This document shows, piece by piece, positions 35,901 to 49,500 of a stretch of DNA of 64,000 nt; position 1 is the stretch's first letter, and each line of letters opens with the position of its first letter. The notes under the pieces were generated by a model that saw nothing but the letters and a program-made list of their open reading frames with translations, searched no databases and had not been told where the DNA came from. A program made the translations under genes and the position numbers. Origin of the DNA: Tigriopus japonicus (lineage: Eukaryota > Arthropoda > Copepoda > Harpacticoida > Harpacticidae); NCBI GenBank assembly GCA_010645155.1, contig CM021323.1:9115636-9179635 (forward strand). Direction: 5' to 3'.

Positions 35901-36712
35901 TAGAGACAGGAATTTTAGACAAATAAAACTGTCAAAATAGACAAAAAAGACGAATAAAAGTACCTGATTGGACAAATGAAATTGCCCAATTTGACGAAAA
36001 AAGACGAATAAAAGGCTTCATTAAACGAAAAAAACTGACAAAAAAACTAACTTACATGGCAAAAAGACTAATAAATTGCCTGTAAAGAGGATAAAAGGAG
36101 GATTAAAACTGCTGCCCATGAAGTAGACATAATGTGTGGCTAAATTGAGGGGAACAGCTATCCCTTTGTGCAAAATGGCAAAATCTACAAAATTAACAGA
36201 CGGAATAGTTCCGAATGATCAAGAAATGGTCAGTGGTACATATAAATTTTAAAAAATCAAGAGTTCAAAACCCGCCCTTATTTCAAGGTTTTCAATAGAG
36301 CAATATTTAGAAGCAGGTTTCCTGACACATTAATTGTTCACACAGTCAGATAGCCTTTTCAATCCAATAGTGGTGACCTTTTCTTTCTGTTTCTGTCAGG
36401 AAACTCTACAAGTTAAAATATAAGTGTGGATCATATTTTGTTTGTGCAATAACGCAACTGACAATCAAACTATTACTTTGGCCCAAGTTTTGGAGTTGAA
36501 CTTTTTAAAAAGTGTCTATTTGCTTTGAAATTTGAGGAAAAACGACAAAAAAAATCCAATTTTTGTTTTCACTCAAAAGTTGAGTGAAATGGCCGATCTA
36601 GACAAGAAAAGACAAAAAAGTCCAAATTAGACAAATAAATTTGTTGCAACAAATAAGAGTAAAAAGACAAATGAAGACGAAAAAGTTTATTCGTCTAAAG
36701 TTCCTGTCCCTA
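35901..36712. mobile_element. AT-rich terminal-inverted-repeat element
   Basis: Starts TAGAGACAGGAATTTTAGAC and ends with the inverted form of TAGGGACAGGAACTTTAGAC, about 28 bases of imperfect inverted repeat. The body is AT-rich with recurring GACAAAAAAGACGAATAAAA motifs near both ends. No 8-base duplication is seen; the terminal TA on each side could instead be a TA target duplication of the Tc1/mariner kind. Non-coding; class uncertain. Confidence 0.6.
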
Positions 36713-38448
36713 TTTATAAGAAACAGCAACAGCAAACCAAGACTGTAACTAAGAAATGCTTTATCTCAAAAAAATTGAATGAGGCTGAAAACGATGCAGC
36801 ATACAGAAATTCTTGAGATACCTTGTTTTTGATCACTTCAACTCCCCACAAGTTTGATCACAGCCAAGATTTTGTAGGACAAAAAAGCTAGAGTTGTGAA
36901 CACTCTAATTTCAAAATTGATCCCTTATGAAAAAATCCCCTTGTTATAAGAGCAGGGCAATGCAAGTTTCTGCATACTCTAAAGTTTACTGCAAAGGATC
37001 TTAGTTCCCTTAGATGTTAGGAGCATGCTTTCCTTGAAGCAGGATATGGGGAATGTCTGTTAGATCCATTGGACAAAATGGTTTCCTAACTTGAGCACAA
37101 TTTCCCCATCACTAATGCTTGTGGTTGTAAAATTGAGGTTTGAGAACTTTGAAGTTAATTTTCAAGTCAGGACATATTTGCACTGGGTTTGAGTCAGAGC
37201 CTTGACCAATTACAGTCTCCAGAAGTCATATCCATCTCCGCAACGACAACTGGCAGGAAGAGTCATTTCTTTTTCTAGCTCTCTAAATTTCAAGTTGTTT
37301 GCAGAGAGCAAAAGACGACTTTTGAAATGACTCGTAAGACTCGAGTCAATATGCTTTTTTTACAGAAAATCCATCAAAACTCGAAGCATTTTTAAGTGAT
37401 TGCAAAGATACTTCAAAAGTACTGTTAATCTTTCTAAAATGGGTGGGAATGAAATTATGAGGATGCTACAAATATAAACTTAAAATTTACGCTGGTAATT
37501 TCCACATCAAATGAAGACATGAGTTTTGTTAATGCTGAAGGCAATAAGGCACGGGAATGATCATTTTCTAGAGAAAACATTCAAACAATAATAATTAAAA
37601 CAGATGGTAGGCTCGAGGCCCACGAACTTTTACCTGTTGAATGGAATTTCTTTGGAAAATACTTATTAATGTGTACAGCCCTAGTCAGCAAACAACCTGT
37701 CTTGCGTTGTCAGTGATTGCTTTTTTTGAGCATCTCGCAACGAATGACGTCAGGCCCATAATGCTATGCCGCAAGCAGAGTTATGAAGAAACTGCTGGGT
37801 ACTAGAGTACTAGGAGGTTCGTAACTAGGAGTCTACGACCGATCGAACAAAGGTTCGTACAACTTCTCTGAATCATCTGAACATTCGCTGGGCTTACAAG
37901 ACTACCGCAGGCATTACAAAACACTCGCCAGAACACGCCATCACGGACGGTGGCGGCGGCATTCCCAAGAAATTGGGCTCTTCAAGTTGTGACGATTGAC
38001 AAGATGTCGAAGAAAGAGGACGAGGATTCGGACGTACCCATGCGATGTATTGTTTGCGGCTGAAACAGATGCACGTCTGAGGTCAGGTCCTTATCAGCGA
38101 TGCATGCATGTTTCGTTGTTCCATGATGTGAAAAATCCAATGTCGAGTTTGGTACTTGCTAACCTATCCATTTATATAACATAATCTGAGCATTCGGCTC
38201 AGATGATCGCTTTTTTATTGAATTCCTAGAAAAGGCAGGCTGTAGTAAACTGATCAGTGATCAATCAGGATTCTTGAGGGAGAATGAGCGCTGTCGAATC
38301 AGGCAGAGAATGACCAATTATTTATGATAATTTTTTTTATTTTATCTTTTTTTACGACTGCTCATCATAACTTCATTAGCCTCTGTGTGATTTACATCAT
38401 TTGGGTAAAAACAACTCATGCTCAACTGTGACATGATACACTTTAGTA

Positions 38449-40065
38449 CAGGGGTTGGCAACCACTTTTGGGTCAGGGCCAGGGTTGCCAACTGGCGATT
38501 TCTATCGCCAGATTTCACGAATCTGGCGATTTTGAAACGTGTCTGGCGATAGAAAAATTAATCTGGCGATATCAGCTGATCTGGCGATAAATCTGGCGAT
38601 TTTGATATCACTGGCGATAAATCTGTCGATTTTAGTATTTCTGGCGATAAATTTGGCGAAATGAGCAAATTTGGCGAAAAATTAGGCGAAATCGGGGAAA
38701 CTTGGCGAAAAAAATTGGCTAAATCGCCCATATTTGGCGGTAACTCAGGCAAATTTTGATTCTTTCTTTATGATTTTGACTCTCATTCTGACTAAAAATC
38801 AAGGATTAAATATTTTAGATGACAATCACAAAAGGGGGGGGGGGGCTTTGACCAAAGTATTGTTTCTTGATTTGATTGTGATTTTATCAAGAACAAGAAA
38901 ATTTTCTTCGCTCTTTTGCTGTAGAACTTACTTCCACCCTCTTTGCGACGAATCTATCCTTTGGACGACCCATTATAAATGTTTAAGTCTCATCTAGACG
39001 ACTTGTTATCCACGCTTTTATCCATATGCTTTTATCAGACATGACTTTTCTCCACTCGGACTTTATCTTTTTTTGACATTTACATGGAATGACATTCCGT
39101 GTACCAGTTAAAATTGGTAAAAATTGCAGACTTGAATTTTCAACAGGAGAGTTTGGGAAAAAGAGACTGTTTTGAAGTCAAAAGCTTTGGAAAACGCATG
39201 TGTAACTGATTTTGAAAAATTCCCAATTTGATTTTCCTAATGGTAGGGCCAATTGAAATCCTAAATAAACTATGCATCCTATTTTTTGCGATTGCCCCTG
39301 TTTGGTTTTAGTTACGGCCTCGTTATGGTTTACTAATCAATTTATTATCAAATGGTCAAAATACAGAGCATGAACAATGTCATTGGTTTAAATATGTTTT
39401 TTTTACTATTTGAGTGATAACAAAGAGTTAAAAATTTCATAACATTTCAGAAAAGAGTCCGAAAGATTTTGTTATTTAGCATCAATAAAAATTTCAATTT
39501 TGTTCCCAAATTACAAACTAAAACGCGTTCAAAGTGCTACAAAAAAAAATTCTCAAGGAAAGTCAAAACGGTGGCATTCCGTTTTTCTTCGAGAACTTTT
39601 GTCATGAAATGTGCATCAAAAGAGAAGTTGAAATGAAAGTTGATAAACAAAACTAAAGAATTGACCATTTGAGGTGCTCCTTGAAGATTACTTCAGCATG
39701 ATTGACTATCTATGTACATAGGGTTGTTAGTAAAAAGAAATTTGGTGAAAATCTGGCGATTTTTTAAATGAGGTGGCGAATTTTGGTGGCAAATCTGGCG
39801 ATAAGAGCCGTCGAAGACCTGGCAACCCTGGTCAGGGCCCACAAATTTGTTTACACGTTGTCAGGGGCCCACCAAACAGACGTTGGTAGGTTTAGGCGGT
39901 TTAGGGCCCACAAATTAACGATCAAAGAGCTTTGGGCCCACGTGCACAGTACTTCAGATGTCTCACGAGCCCGCTATTTTGGACTTTCCCCATTGCTCCT
40001 GGGTCCACCAAAGACCACCTTTGGGCCCAATATGTGGGCCGCAACCCACCGGTTGCTTACCCCTG
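38449..40065 (-). mobile_element. hAT miniature element, CAGGGGTCAGCAAC family, copy 2, split by a second transposon
   Basis: The outer parts 38449-38479 and 39839-40065 form one element of about 258 bases, inverted relative to the copy at 9787 (its right end reads CCGGTTGCTTACCCCTG). Flanking 8-mers ctttagta (38441-38448) and ctacagta (40066-40073) match at 6 of 8. The element at 38480-39830 was inserted inside it, so this copy is the older of the two. Confidence 0.88.
38480..39830. mobile_element. Nested hAT element with TCTGGCGAT subterminal repeats
   Basis: 1351 bases with 11-base perfect inverted ends CAGGGTTGCCA / TGGCAACCCTG and a perfect 8-base target duplication gtcagggc (38472-38479 and 39831-39838). 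The left 250 bases contain more than ten copies of TCTGGCGAT or close variants, with a few at the right end, as expected of subterminal transposase-binding sites. The interior is AT-rich with a 13-base G run near 38836; I see no transposase. It interrupts an older hAT element. Confidence 0.93.
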
Positions 40066-40572
40066 CTACAGTAGATCTCGAAGGACCAAATCATTAAGCG
40101 CCTTTTTCATACAGTAGTGAGTGCGATAATTCTAGCCAGCCAGGGTTTGGGAGCCCAAAGAATCACCCAAATCGCTTATCTACGTATGTAATAAAAATGA
40201 AGACATCAACTTTCGGATTCCATTTCCAGGATTTTATGACGAAGTCCACCTAAAATTGTTCCGAAAACCTCGTCCATTCGGGTGATTCCCCTTAATAGTG
40301 ACCTAGTTTGGATTGTGCTGAACGAGAGAGTCTCGTTACCGCTTTTCAGAATAGCCCAAGAGAGCACTCGAACACGGGCAAGTGTATCTCGTTGACTCTT
40401 TCGACCTTGCTTTCCTCCGATTCACAATTCTGTCCTTCAATTCAGTCCCAGACAGAAAGAGACCAACAACATCGAGATCAGTCAGTCAATGCCAGAGCTT
40501 TTAGTGAATATCATAGACTTCTTTTCTTAGAACGTTAACCGAGGGTCGAGCGACCACCGAGAGTGACCCAAA

Positions 40573-43500
40573 ATGGACACGACGACCCTAAAACCGGATT
40601 TCACAGTGTTTCCTGAAATGTCACTCGAAGCCCTTCATCGGGACGGACATCATCAACAGCCAAGCGAAAGACGACGATTTGGCACGGGTAAGAAGTAATC
40701 TAGTACTATGATATGAAGACGAACAAGCAAAATCACAAACATAATCACTAGTACGAACAAAAGCAAGTAGGATCATCCAAAACGCATGAGCACAGAGCAG
40801 AGCAGAGCAGAAACGCACAATCACTACAACATCATCGAGCGATCGAGTGCAGGCCATGCAGTGCAGTGTGCAATCATAACACTCCTTAAGATTGGCAGGT
40901 ACTTCATATTTGTATTTAAATGACCCGTTGTAAAGCTGTGGACTTGACCTCACGACAAACGTTTTCCAAATAGATGCCAGCCAGCCTGGCTCGAAATTCT
41001 TCGCTTGACCTTTCATCCGCAAGATTTTTCCTCGTTTAGGCACCTCGAGTACGAGTAACACGACCCTCATGGTGAATCTCCACGGGAATGAAGGCCCCCG
41101 ACGAAGGTCGGTCTTGGGTCCGCCGTCCTTGTTCAGCTCCTCGCAACGCAATTCCGATGCGGGCTTTGAAGGCATGGATGGATTAGCCGGAGGTAGCCTC
41201 GATGATATCGGCACCACCATTGCCGATTTGGATTTCTACTATGGATTAGGTACTATCGATCGACCACGGAACACCGAAACATGATTTTGAAAATATATCA
41301 ACTCTTTTGGGTGTAGTCAAACGTCAATTGCTTCGCTATCAGAGTTGTACCACGGGTCTTTTTCCGGATAACTCGAGTGACAAGACCGTGGGATGCGTTC
41401 GATCGAGCATCTATGCGGGCATGGCCTTGTGGAGTCTGTGTCAAGCTTACAAGTAAGACCTCTCTCTCTCCATGATGCGTACGCACGAAAAGAAAGGCTC
41501 ATGAATAGATAAATGCTCGTGTTTGTAGACGCATCGACGATGACCGCGGCAAGACCTACGAGTTGGGTCAAACCTGTGTGCTGTGTCTCCGAGGAATATT
41601 ATCCTGCTGGATGCGGCAATCCAAGCGATTGGAGGCCTTCAAATCTCAACAAATCCCCACGCATGCCCTTCATTGCAAGTTTCATTTGAACACCGGGGAG
41701 GACATCTATAATGTCAAAGACTACGATCACTTGCAAGTACGTGTGTTAATGGGACAAAAGGATACAGAAAGATTACCGATTCATGCGCTCTTTTGGTTGT
41801 TTAGATTGACGTTGTGTCGTTGTACTTATTGTTTCTGGTGCAATCCTTGTCTTCCGGTCTCCAAGTGATCTACACCATGGACGAAGTTCATTTCATCCAG
41901 AATTTGGTCTACTACGTGGAACGAGCTTATCGAACGCCGGATTTCGGGATGTGGGAGAGAGGCACCGTCTACAACAACCGAACCAGTGAAGTCAATGCCA
42001 GGTAAGTCAAGCTCGAGGGTGAATCAAATCGTGTTCGGGATATGCATGGCCTTTTTTAGCTCGATTGGATTGGCCAAAGCCGCCCTGGAGGCTATCAACG
42101 GTTGCAACCTTTTTGGTGACAAAGGAGCCTCCTGGTCGGTTGTGTACGTGGATATTGACGCTCATAATCGCAATCGCAGCATCTTTGAGACGTTGCTGCC
42201 CCGTGAATCTGACACAAAGTTCGTGGATGCCGCCCTTTTGCCCACCATCTCGTTTCCGGGATTCGCCACTCACGACCAAGTCCTCTATGAAGCCACGAAA
42301 CTAAACGTGGTTAAGAACTTGGCCGGAAGTTATGGTTTCAAGCGGTTTTCTCGAGATGGCTTGGGCACGGTCCTCGAGGATCCCAACAAACGGTTCTACG
42401 AAGAGGGCAAAGTCCAAGAATTCGACAATGTCGAATGTGAATGGCCCATGTTCTTTGCATTCATGGTCATCGATGGGGTGTTCAAGAACAACAATGAGCA
42501 AGTGGAAAAGTACCAAGATCTAATGCGAAAGCGATTGGCGTACAATGACAAAGGAGGTAAGGACGACAGGTGACCCCCGACGATGGGATGGGTTTTGGCA
42601 TTCTACTTTTTTTCAATTGCAGATCCCGTGCTTCCGAAATACTTCTACGTGCCAAAGTCAGCCCTTGAAGATGAACGAGCCAATCCGGGGTCCCAACATC
42701 GGGTGGCCAGTAACGACGGAAGTTGCAATAACGATCTACACATCTGGGGTCAATCCATGCTGATTATCTCGGATCTGCTCACTAGTCATCTCCTGAGTGT
42801 GCATGAACTTGACCCTATTCGTCGGCATCTGCCCTCGTACAGTCGGCCAAAGCTGGACAGTAGATATTCGGCCTTTGAGGTGATTACCTTGCAACTCATT
42901 CATATCATGATAGCAAGTACCTAGAAAGGGAATGGGCTTCCCTTTGGAAGCATGAATGTCACATTTGGATACGAAAAGACACAACGCACAATGTGGCCAA
43001 TTGGCTCTTCGCCGACAGTTCATTTTTGACAAGGAATACTTTTTTTGACAGTAGGCCTCATTGTGAATAGCTTTTAGGAGTAAAAAGACGTTCAGTTGGG
43101 TTTCAAGTCCAGTTCCTATTTCATACAACTTTTTTTCCTTCAGTTTGAGTCCATTGAACACAAACAATGACATTGGACTAAAACTTTTCTTATTGCATAT
43201 GCATATATTCAATTTTGTTTTAGCGCGGAGGAGGTGGGGAAAATGTGAGTATTTTGGCAATGCCAAATTGTTGAACAGCATACTCTTATGTCTAGAGCCC
43301 GTGCACCTGGTTGCTGTTTTTGTTCTCCTTCTTGTTTCAATCTATTATTTTTGGGCCCCAGTGCCCCATGGCCATATAGGTGATGTTTCTTGATTTATTT
43401 GTTGGGTTTGCTTGTTGCTGTTTTCATAGGTGGGCGTTGAACTATTTAATGTTTAACCCGGATTAACCAAATTATTTGTTATGTTAACATCCTGAGGGTA

Positions 43501-46500
43501 CACCAATTTTTGTTCTAGTTCTCAGCAATCTTGGAGTTAAGTTATTCCTCTCGTAATTGACTTTGAATCATAAGAAAAATTGTAGGAGTAAATCCCCATG
43601 CCCTTCGTTTCTGCGCTTCAACTTTATTTGTCTTCGAATATTTTTTTCGAGTCAATGCTTTTCAAATACGACCGAGTGCTTTTTTTCTTGCAACATAAAT
43701 CATAAACAACAAATCGATTCATGTCAGAAATTTACGATTGTTTAAGTGTTAGTGTCCAGCAACGAATCTTCGTTAAGCAACATTAGTTGTTTTGTTTGTA
43801 ATGCCCACCTATGGTTGTTTGATGCTCGAGTGATACCGTTGTCTGTCAATTGTCCTGATAAAGGGTTATTTGTTCGAGAAACTGAATTAATTTCGATTTT
43901 AAAGTCATTTTCTTTCTTACTCGCAGATCATTCTGTGAGCACTGGCGGGATAACTGACGTCCAATGACTTTTTCCATTTATTGAAATCTATTAGACTTGA
44001 TCTTTGACACTCTCTTTCCAAGCTTTATACATGCCATTTAAATGGTGAACGTTTTTTTCTTCCGCTTGCTTTGGTTACTTCTTCGTTTGTTTGAACCGTA
44101 TGGATCGTCGTAGCCCTCATTGTCCACCCTCCACACATCATGGGGATGGATCTTGGGATGGAGCAACTCATCGAGATGGATGATTTCCTTTTCCGTAGAT
44201 TCTAACTCGTTTCCACTCTCATAGTGGTTAGATGTGTCACTGTAATAATACTGCAAGTCCTCAATGTCCCCATGATCCTTATCTTCTTCTCCCTTCCTTA
44301 ACGCCTGGTAGTAGGAAAACACACATAAGATACAATAGGCCCAAAACCCATGCACCAAAGCGTATGTTATAGGAAGGACTATTTTGATAGTGAGAGTTCC
44401 TCCTCCTGTCCAGATCTCGTAGGTGGAACTTCCCAATCCAATGAACAAGTAGAGCCCGGACCAAATTAGCCACGGAATCAGAAAAGCACTTCTTCCCTGA
44501 AAGCAAAGAACTTGTCCCAATTATTGAGCCATTTGGCGCCGTATTATAATTAAACTGCTGCACTCACACGCTTGACTCCACTGAGCAAAAGGATGGAGAA
44601 AATCAAGTAGGTTAGACTCAGAACAAAGCTCACGAGAATCAAAGGGTAGGTGACTGGAATGAAAAGACACTTGGACACTTATTAACTCCTCTGAACGTAG
44701 AACCAGTCGAAAACTCACAATGTCGAAGGTGCTCATTCATGTGGTCTTTGATATCTGACCATTCGACGATTAATCCGATTTCTAGGAGAAGAGCCACAAC
44801 CGAGCTGATCATAAACGTGATCCCAATGATGATGGCCCCATCACGAAGGGAATAGCAGCAACAACTTCGATTGAAAACCACCATTACAACATATTTAATT
44901 CGACCCTGGTCTTGTTTAACCTTAAAGGCTCACATTGTTATTGAACCTATTGTCTAGATAGACTCGATCTTATCTTTGCTTGCTGTTCTCGATCTGATTG
45001 CTTATCTTGTCTTATCAAAAATTGAAGGACAAATGTTAAAGCCTTTCAATATTCATGAAATGTAATGGCAGCCTTTGACGTCCCAAGTTGCAATTTGATA
45101 GCATCTAAGTGAAATTGCACGGTGATTTAAGTAAGGAGTTGGGGCTAATATTCCAAGCTTTGCAGATGATTTGTGTTTCATAATCGAGATTAATTTTTCT
45201 TGTCTATCGAGACCAATCATTTTTCTCGTGACTTTTCTACCACCAATGAAAAAGGCATTCTACTTACTCCATGACATCAAAATTGTTTCAAGACCAAAAG
45301 AAAACGTACAAAGTTTGGCCGGCTTTTACTTGATAAATCACCGTGCTAAGGGATTTGGGAGCAATAACATGGAATGGCGTTGCCTTCGAAGAACTAACAT
45401 TACTGTATGAACCAAAACGGGATTGCACCGAAAGATAATTGATCTAAAGCGGAAGAAGCATTGAATTAAAGTTGTACATTAGCTCATAGGGGATCATTCG
45501 GTGCCATTCCAGCTTTAGAATTTTCATCTCCTCACTGATTGCACTTTCCCCTCTTTTTCTCTCCCTTTTGAAAGGTGACGTCAGCCAATGATTTAGTGGT
45601 TCAAGTGGTGATGATTGCGGAATCTATGCGACTTCAAGCCGTTCTTCAAACTTACGGCATCCAAACCCAAACGCCCAGTGAGATTGAACCCGTTCAGATC
45701 TGGTCGCAATGGGAAATGGTGAAGGTCTATCAACATTTGGGCCGAAATGAGCATCTAAAGCTCAAGGGTAGACCCAAAAGACCAATTGGTTCCTTAGGGA
45801 CGAGCAAGGTTTGTACCAACGAGTGATGTTCAAAAGGTCAAGGGACCAATGTCAACGAAACGATTTCAGGTTTATCGATTGAGCGGTCAAACCATCTTGT
45901 GCTATCCACTGATATTCTCACATTCGGATTTCTATCTTGCCCATGATATGGCTCTTCTTACGGCCGATATTAAATCTGAGCTCCAGTTCGTTAGCCGATG
46001 TTGGAGACTGAGTGGAAGACCGACCGTTGCTATTCTCATCACAGAAAATAACATGAGGTAAAAATGAGGAAAGTAAAGCAATCTCATTGCTCTCGCACTA
46101 ATTGTAGCTTGATTTGTATTAAGAGATCCCCAATTCCCGGTGATGTTGGAGTTCTTGTCCCAATTGCGGTCAGGGGCCGTGGACAATGTGAAAGTCAGAC
46201 TTGGGCGACTCCAAAATTTGATTGCCACTTCTTGCTTGGAACACTTGGACTTTCTCCATAACATCGACTTGGGCACACCTTTGGAGGTGGAATGTTTCAA
46301 GCAGCTTCATAATGACCACATTGGATATCAGGCTCTCACCGATATCCCCAAGCAAAGACCGATCGTAGAGGAGAAGCGCGATTTCAAGGTAACTCAAAGT
46401 GAATCAATCGAATGTTGTGTCCTAGTTTCTCTTCTTTCACACTCGACGATTGGAAATTTCAGTCCGAGTTCGAGAACTCGAGTACGAGCGATATCCTAGC

Positions 46501-49500
46501 CGCTCTTCTCGGTTCATTCCATTTGTACGGATCCATTCAAATGCTGGGGATCCTACTCAAACGCGAAGGGCCCAATTTTATGGTTGGCGATATGTCAGGT
46601 ACGTGCAAGGGAATCTGAAGAGGACAAACAGGTACCTTCTTCTTTCTATGTAAGGCCTCGTGCAAAAAAGCTCTTATCACGGCGAAGGAAACACCATGTG
46701 CAATCTTTTTGTTCTTACGGAAGAGGACATTGTAGCGAGACACTTTCTCGGCTTGAAGGAAAGAACCACTCACTGGCATCTGGATAGGAAACTCTATGTA
46801 GTTAGGTATTGTTAACAATGAATGAGCTATAGTTTGGTTCGAGCCCGTGAAAAATTGCAGATTTTCTCTTTTATTGAATTAAGATGTGATGATGAATGAA
46901 AGTTTCTTTTCCTCGTTTTTCTCGAGGTCTAATATTATACATCAGGGTCTCTCCGTGAATATCTTTACAAAGTACAAAAAACTGTCCAGACTTAGATTAG
47001 AACACTTCTGTTGGTGAAAATTGTCGAGGATTCTAGGGGTATTTGAAAGGTCAAATAGACCTTTCTTTGACATGACATAACCTATTGCACTTAAACTGAT
47101 TGAGTCAGCGTCTTGGAAGATGAAAATGTGGGTAAATTTTCCAAACAAAAGAGGAAGTACCCGAGGTAGCTCATTCTGCAAATAAAGAAATCAGCTGAAT
47201 CCGACCTCTAGTTGAAGTACTTCATTCAAGTGTATAGACTCGCTAAAAGCATGCCAAAAAAGTAATGAGATAAATTGAAAAAATCTTAAATGCAATCGAT
47301 CCCTTTAAAAGATGTAAACTTTATCTTTGGAAAGAGAAAAGTTGTTAGTTTGGACTGAAAACTTTTGATCGTTCTGTTTGAACTTTAGTCGGCATGAGAA
47401 AGCCATACAAAGCTACGTAAGAAGAAAGAGGGAATGTGGGGATTTCCCACAAATCAACCATCTGAGATGAATGCCACCTTGTAACCGCGATTGACTTGAA
47501 TCCACGATAAAAATCATCACACTTTGGCATGGTTCAAGGCTCAGAGCAGAAACAGATTTTAAGTCGAGTAGGAATTGCGTGTTTGGATGATTTTCTCCTG
47601 TTGATCGGTGAGAAGCAATATACCAAAATGTTACTATTGAATGTAAAGCGCGTCGCGTATGAAATACTGTTTAAGGCGCATTTGGCAGAACTTTTCTGAT
47701 GCCTCTTTTCAATAGATCCTCATTTTTTTAACCTGTCGCCACATTAAATTATCTCAAGCACCTTACTGCACCTCATCTTGTCGAGCTTCATGTGGGAACT
47801 GTTCTCTCGTTTAGCAAAAAAAAACCACTTTCTCCCACAATCCCTGTTTTACGCGTTTGTTGAAATGAGGTGAGTTGTTGAGGGCACCAAGAATTAAGGC
47901 GGAGGTAAAAAAGATTGCAGTATGTTAAAATTTGGTCCCAGTACGTAAGCTGCGTTTGCTAAACTCAAAAACAGATGTTCCAAGACTTCTGGAGAATGGT
48001 TATTTTGATTGTTATTAGTTTTTTTTTCATTTCGCTAAAGATCTTGATTCCCTTAACAACTCGCCCATTGATAGAGCTTAGTTTAAGCATTATTAGCTCG
48101 AAAAAATAAAGATTGGATGACCATAAAGCATCCTTTTATTGACTTGTGGTGTTCAATCGCATAGAACTTTCTTTGAGTTGACGATAATGTAATGTTTAGT
48201 GATCAATTTCTTCCCTGGACACGCATAGGGATAATTAGAGCTGTGTTGAAGCTCTAGTGGCAATCAAGCTACCAAACTAGACACTTGGCGTGTTTGTGAA
48301 TTTCATGATAGATACTTATAAACAAATTTGTAGCTAACAAAACAATCAACTTCGCCAAACAATTGAATGTCAATGTACTTCAATTCTAAAACGTACTTAA
48401 ATTGTCGAAATATCATTGTTACTTATCGGTCAAAAGATCAATTATTATAACTTTGATGATTCAAGGAAACCTTTGAATCAAGCTCAGTTGAAATATTTAT
48501 ATTGTCAAAGTACGAAGGATAAGAATCTTACAGAGTCCCTTTGAGCTCTTTTTTTGGAAGTCCCCATCAATGGCGAAAATGACAGTCGAACGAATATAAG
48601 GATGGCATTTAAAATTAAAGGCAGTTTGGACAACAGTACTCTCCGGTATGGACGAGGTAGCAGTTTGATGACAAGTGAAATCACACAGACGTGTTGACAA
48701 ACTCAGGCCTTAAACGCCTAGCTTTCAGAGTACAGAATTCGGCCACAAGGCAACGGTGGACAAAGTCCCATTAAAGGCACAACCAGATGGAAGAGAAGGT
48801 TTCAGGCCCGTCCCTGAATGAAAAGTGAGTGAAGACATACATACTGGTGAAGTGAATCGGCCAATGGTGGCTGGGACGAGTAATTGTGGAGCATCTTTGT
48901 CGTCGGAGTGGTCGTGGTCGTTGTCGGCGAGGAGAAGGAGTATCAGGTGGGCATGGAAAGAGGCTACTACTGTATGTACGTACGAGTGGTGTTCGTATTG
49001 TATCATAGTATGCCGGCAATGGCTTTGGATGGCACTCACGGAGTGTCGTCGCTCTTTTTTCTCAAGTGGTGAGAATCAAAGAAGACTGAAAAGAAGAAGA
49101 TGGTGATAGCGATGATCACCACCACGATCATGCTGGACGGTGGAGAAGGTATCTTTAAGAAAGTGCCTTCTGGTTCACTCCTTGAACGCTCTCCTCACTT
49201 GTGCAGTACCTTACTTTACTTCAGTTGATGAGGACTTTTACTGCCGTTCGGACTAGCGGTTCGCATTTGGACGACAACATTTCGGAAATCGCTTTCTATC
49301 TCCGTGCAAGTGTTGGAGTCAAGAGTCGTCGCGAGTGAGAAGTATTCGTCAATTTTACCAACAGCTTCAGTGCTATGAGATGAGCAAAGGACACTTGAGT
49401 TGTGCCATGAAGAGAATCAAGATAAAAAATATCATCGCTGTGATAGCGCTTCTTGTAATTATTCCCACCCAAAGGTCGGAGGCCATTCAGTGTTGGCAAT

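Larger units (their letters stand above)
32741..40572. other. Gene-poor region between BTB gene and PHKB
   Basis: Contains the 5' flanks of both divergent genes and, between them, repeats listed separately (35901-36712 and 38449-40065). GT-rich simple repeats lie at 33357-33390 and GTTC repeats at 34463-34487. A short exon-like segment, 33787-33866, sits between a CTTCACAG acceptor and a GTGAGT donor, with the open frame LNSLPPEQPSKAHTLKDRL, but I cannot link it to a gene. The strip just before 40573 is the probable PHKB 5' UTR. Confidence 0.45.

Noticed and set aside
38004..38063. Short frame MSKKEDEDSDVPMRCIVCG after an ATG
   Set aside because: Only 19 codons, no convincing donor or partner exon; its phase does not fit PHKB exon 2, so not an alternative first exon.
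38558..38752. Minus-strand frame with SPDLSPD repeats
   Set aside because: Encoded by the TCTGGCGAT subterminal repeats of the hAT element.
40621..41220. 199-codon minus-strand frame across PHKB exons 1-2
   Set aside because: Spans an intron and the antisense of phase-matched PHKB exons; no family character.
48725..49106. Open frames on both strands just upstream of the nested Ly6/FAMeT gene
   Set aside because: Simple-sequence (GTGGT/GTTGTCGG) composition, opposed frames on both strands, no family match; more likely promoter or 5' UTR.
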